From: RH-AL1 sp964245015
GTDB taxonomy: Bacteria; Pseudomonadota; Alphaproteobacteria; Rhizobiales; Beijerinckiaceae
Direction: 5' to 3'
NCBI GenBank assembly: GCA_964245015.1
Contig: CAXTMA010000220.1
Coordinates: forward strand, 1 to 7,239
Length of the DNA stretch: 7,239 bases
Below are positions 4,695-7,239 of the stretch, piece by piece. A program made the position numbers and the translations under genes. The notes under the pieces were generated by a model. It saw only the letters and a program-made list of their open reading frames with translations, was not told the origin of the DNA and ran no database searches. How positions within the stretch are numbered: position 1 is the first letter of the stretch; every line of letters starts with the position of its first letter.

Positions 4695-6281
4695 ATGGCG
4701 ATGCGCGCCCCGCCGCTCCGCCCGATACCACCGCTCGGCCGCGCCCCGGCCCTGGGCTACGGCTCGATCAGCCTAGCCTTCCTCGCCCTCGCTGCGGCCT
4801 GCTTGCTCCTAGCCGACCTCCACGTCACCGCCCTCGATCCCTGGGCCGACCTCGGCCGCTTCGCCGCCGGCTTCTTCCAGCCCGATTTCGCCGCGGTCAC
4901 GGCCAAGGCCGTGGTGCTGACGCTGGCCTTCGCCGTGGCAGGCGTCGGCCTCGGCTCGGCCGCGGGCCTCGTGCTGTCGTTGGTGTTCGCCCGCTCGCGC
5001 GCCGTGCGCTTGGCTGCAGCGGCGCTGCGCTCGATCCACGAACTGTTCTGGGCGCTGCTGCTGCTGCAGGTCACCGGCCTGTCGGCGACCACCGGCGTGC
5101 TGGCGGTGGCGATCCCCTACGCCGGCATCTTCGCCAAGGTCTACGCCGAGATCGCCGAGGAGGCCGACCTCGCCGCCGAGCGGGCGCTGCCGGCCGGCAC
5201 CGGCCTGGTGGCGCGCTTCGCCTTCACCCGCGCGCCGGTGCTCGCCGACGCCTTCCGATCCTACACCCTGTACCGGCTGGAATGCGGGCTGCGCTCGACG
5301 CTGGTGCTGGGCTTCGTCGGCATCCCCACGCTGGGCTTCGCCCTCGACGGCTATTTCAAGGACGGCTTCTACCCGGAGGCGGCCGCGCTGATCCTGGTGT
5401 TCTACGCGCTCATCGCCACGCGCGGCCTATGGGCACGGGCGGCGGCGCTGCCTTTCCTCATCATCGGCAGCGTGGTCGCCTTGGCCACCCTGACCGACAG
5501 CTTCACCGGCGATCCCATCGGCATGCGTCTCGCCCGCTTCGGCCATGCCCTGATGCCGGCGCCGCTGCGCCACCGGGCGCCCGATGGCGCTTCGCCCGAG
5601 CTTGCCACGACCCTGGCCGACACCGTGCACTGGCTGTGGCACATCCTCGCCGGAGAGGCGACGAGCGGCGTGGTTCAGACCCTGGTCCTGTCGCAGCTCG
5701 CGGCAGCGCTGGCGGCGACGGCGGCGCTGGTGATGTTTCCCGCCGTGAGCCAGCGCTTCAACGGCCGCCTCGGCCGCATCGCCGGGCGCGCCGGGCTGAT
5801 CGGGCTGCGCGGCACCCCCGATTACGTGATGGCCTATGTGCTGCTGCAGCTGCTCGGGCCCTCGACCCTGCCGGCCGTCCTGGCGCTCGGCCTGCACAAC
5901 GGCGGCATCATCGCGTTTCTCATCGGCCGCCACGCCGACGGCCTGACCTATCGCCGCGATGCGCCCGCCAACAGGCTCGACCTGTACGCCTACGAAACGG
6001 TGCCGCAGCTATACGGGCAGTTCCTGGCGCTGGTGTTGTACCGCTACGAGATCATCGTGCGCGAAAGCTCGATCCTTGGCATCCTGGGCGTACGCACGCT
6101 GGGCTACGGCGTCGATGCCGCGATCAACGAAGGCGCGCTCGACCGCGCCCTGGTTCTGCTCGTGGCGACCGGCGCGCTGTCGATCGCGATCGATGCGGGA
6201 TCGCGTGCGCTGCGCCGGCGGCTGCGGGTGGATGCGCTGCCGACCCGGCTCGCCGAGGATGCGCGGCAGGCGGAGGCGTGA
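4695..6281 (+). CDS. ABC transporter permease, fused duplicate of two PhnE-like domains (putative selenium oxyanion importer)
   Basis: This is the membrane channel of the importer, 528 residues, about twice the length of a single PhnE-type permease. The N-terminus is proline-rich and basic, then a membrane segment (about 27-45). The first permease domain spans roughly 70-245 and the second roughly 325-502, joined by hydrophobic and polar linker sequence (about 250-320). The halves are visibly homologous: YRLECGLRSTLVLGFVGIPT (193-212) aligns with YRYEIIVRESSILGILGVRT (449-468), and LRSIHELFWALLLLQVTG (111-128) with LRGTPDYVMAYVLLQLLG (371-388). In the first half ERALPAGTGLVARF (162-175) matches the ATPase-contacting EAA loop of ABC permeases in position. 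A single chain could thus supply both membrane halves. The gene should work with the binding protein and ATPase at 1361-2943 but is separated from them by the antisense methyltransferase gene, so it must have its own promoter or long readthrough. Substrate inferred from selD linkage. Confidence 0.88.
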   Translation: MAMRAPPLRPIPPLGRAPALGYGSISLAFLALAAACLLLADLHVTALDPWADLGRFAAGFFQPDFAAVTAKAVVLTLAFAVAGVGLGSAAGLVLSLVFARSRAVRLAAAALRSIHELFWALLLLQVTGLSATTGVLAVAIPYAGIFAKVYAEIAEEADLAAERALPAGTGLVARFAFTRAPVLADAFRSYTLYRLECGLRSTLVLGFVGIPTLGFALDGYFKDGFYPEAAALILVFYALIATRGLWARAAALPFLIIGSVVALATLTDSFTGDPIGMRLARFGHALMPAPLRHRAPDGASPELATTLADTVHWLWHILAGEATSGVVQTLVLSQLAAALAATAALVMFPAVSQRFNGRLGRIAGRAGLIGLRGTPDYVMAYVLLQLLGPSTLPAVLALGLHNGGIIAFLIGRHADGLTYRRDAPANRLDLYAYETVPQLYGQFLALVLYRYEIIVRESSILGILGVRTLGYGVDAAINEGALDRALVLLVATGALSIAIDAGSRALRRRLRVDALPTRLAEDARQAEA

Positions 6282-6284
6282 GCC

Positions 6285-7239
6285 TCAATCTTCCTGCGGC
6301 GGGTAGGCGTGCCATTCTCCGGCGTAGTCGCGCACTTTGGATCCGGCGAGGTAGTCCGGCCCGATCGGCGACTTGCCGTGGCCGCCGGGGATGTCGAGGA
6401 CGTAGGCCGGCTGGCACAGGCCCGACACCCGGCCGCGCAACGCCGCCACCAGAGCCTGCCCTTCCGCGATGCTCAGCCGAAAATGCCCCGTGCCCGGCGC
6501 GAGGTCGGGATGGTGGAGGTAGTACGGCTTCACCCGCGCCTCGACGAAGCCGCGCATCAGCGCCGCCAACGTCTCGGCATTGTCGTTGACGCCGCGCAGC
6601 AGCACGCTCTGGCTGACCAGCACGAAGCCGGCATCGGCGAGGCGCGCGCAGGCGGCGCGGGCAGCGACCGTCAGCTCGCGCGGATGGTTGGCGTGAACCG
6701 CCACGTACACCGTCTTGTTCGCCGCCGCGAGCGCCGCGATCACCGCGCCGTCGACCCGCGCCGGCGCCACCACCGGCAGCCGCGTATGCACCCGCAGGAT
6801 CTTCACATGGGCGAGCGGCGCCAAACCGGCACAGGCCTCGGCCAAGCGGCGCGGCGCCAGGGCGAGCGGATCGCCGCCGGTGAGGATCACCTCCCAGATG
6901 TTGCGGTCCGCCGCGACGTAGGCCAGCGCCCCCGCGAGGTCCGCCGGCGACAGCGCGGCCGGCTGGCCGGCGCCGCCCACCGTCTCCCGGCGGAAGCAGA
7001 AGCGGCAGTATACCGCGCAGATGTTGGCGAGCTTCAACAGCACCCGGTCGGGATAGCGGTGCACGATCCCCCGGCAGGGCGAATGCGCGTCGTCGCCGAT
7101 CGGGTCGGCGCGCTCGATGGGCAGAGTGGTCAGTTCGGCCGGATCGGGCAGGAACTGCCGGGCGATGGGGTCGCCGGGGTCGCCGGGGTCGACCAGCGCG
7201 GCCACATCGGGCGTCACGGCGACGGCGTATCGCCGCGCC
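6285..7239 (-). CDS. Lysine 2,3-aminomutase-family radical SAM protein (KamA/EpmB-like), N-terminus outside window
   Basis: Members use a [4Fe-4S] cluster, SAM and PLP to move an amino group on lysine; EpmB-type members make beta-lysine for modification of elongation factor P, and KamA acts in lysine catabolism. The visible 317 residues contain the cluster motif CAVYCRFC (Cys codons around 7019-6996), preceded by RVLLKLANI. Then come EVILTGGDPLAL, the SAM-contacting GGDP type motif, RVHTRLPVV, YVAVHANHP, SQSVLLRGVNDN and KPYYLHHPD. PGGHGK contains the lysine expected to bind PLP. The frame stays open through the right edge (ARRYAVAVTPDVAAL), so the GTG at 7217 is probably internal. The stop at 6287-6285 is only three bases from the permease stop, so the two genes are convergent. 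This relatively short form suits the EpmB-like alphaproteobacterial group better than catabolic KamA, but an efp or epmA neighbour would be needed to decide. No functional link to the selenium cassette is evident. Confidence 0.9.
   Translation of the reverse strand, partial: ARRYAVAVTPDVAALVDPGDPGDPIARQFLPDPAELTTLPIERADPIGDDAHSPCRGIVHRYPDRVLLKLANICAVYCRFCFRRETVGGAGQPAALSPADLAGALAYVAADRNIWEVILTGGDPLALAPRRLAEACAGLAPLAHVKILRVHTRLPVVAPARVDGAVIAALAAANKTVYVAVHANHPRELTVAARAACARLADAGFVLVSQSVLLRGVNDNAETLAALMRGFVEARVKPYYLHHPDLAPGTGHFRLSIAEGQALVAALRGRVSGLCQPAYVLDIPGGHGKSPIGPDYLAGSKVRDYAGEWHAYPPQED

Noticed and set aside
4655..6589. 644-codon plus-strand open frame overlapping the permease
   Set aside because: Arg/Ala/Gly-rich shadow in another frame of the permease, running on into sequence antisense to the radical SAM gene, with no domain or membrane pattern.
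7215..7217. GTG as start of the radical SAM gene
   Set aside because: The frame is open to the window edge with family-like residues (RYAVAVTP), and the protein would be short at the N-terminus. It is treated as partial.

Overview
The window is very GC-rich DNA with strong G/C bias at third codon positions. The protein sequences look alphaproteobacterial, probably Hyphomicrobiales/Rhizobiales-like. That placement is an impression from protein style and from the intergenic palindrome at 2995-3110; it was not tested by a search.

Layout, left to right. (1) selD, selenide water dikinase, on the minus strand (TTG start at 1209). Its last 17 codons are cut off by a net 89-bp G-run insertion flanked by two copies of an 18-bp direct repeat (126-143 and 215-232). 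Removing one repeat copy plus the G-run restores a 348-residue SelD that would end at 74. (2) Divergent from selD, on the plus strand, a PhnD-type periplasmic binding protein (1361-2251) and a PhnC-type ABC ATPase (about 2248-2943) with no canonical start codon. (3) A 116-bp structured palindromic element (2995-3110). (4) A minus-strand gene (3102-4484) joining an N-terminal beta-rich 'GWxxD' type domain to a SAM-dependent, putative sugar O-methyltransferase domain. (5) A plus-strand ABC permease (4695-6281), a tandem fusion of two PhnE-like membrane domains. (6) The C-terminal part of a lysine 2,3-aminomutase-family radical SAM enzyme (minus strand, 6285 to beyond the right edge).

Working together: binding protein, ATPase and fused permease make a complete importer of the phosphate/phosphonate/phosphite superfamily. 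One clade of this superfamily is annotated in protein family databases as a putative selenate (selenium oxyanion) transporter because of repeated association with selD. Divergence from selD over a 151-bp intergenic region fits that reading: the transporter would import a selenium oxyanion, and SelD would turn the reduced selenide into selenophosphate for selenocysteine or 2-selenouridine synthesis. The substrate is inferred from context, not shown.

Most notable points: the frameshifting poly-G insertion in selD, which may well be a sequencing or assembly artefact; the nested inverted-repeat element with competing pairings; the antisense methyltransferase gene that splits the transporter operon; and the internal duplication in the permease.
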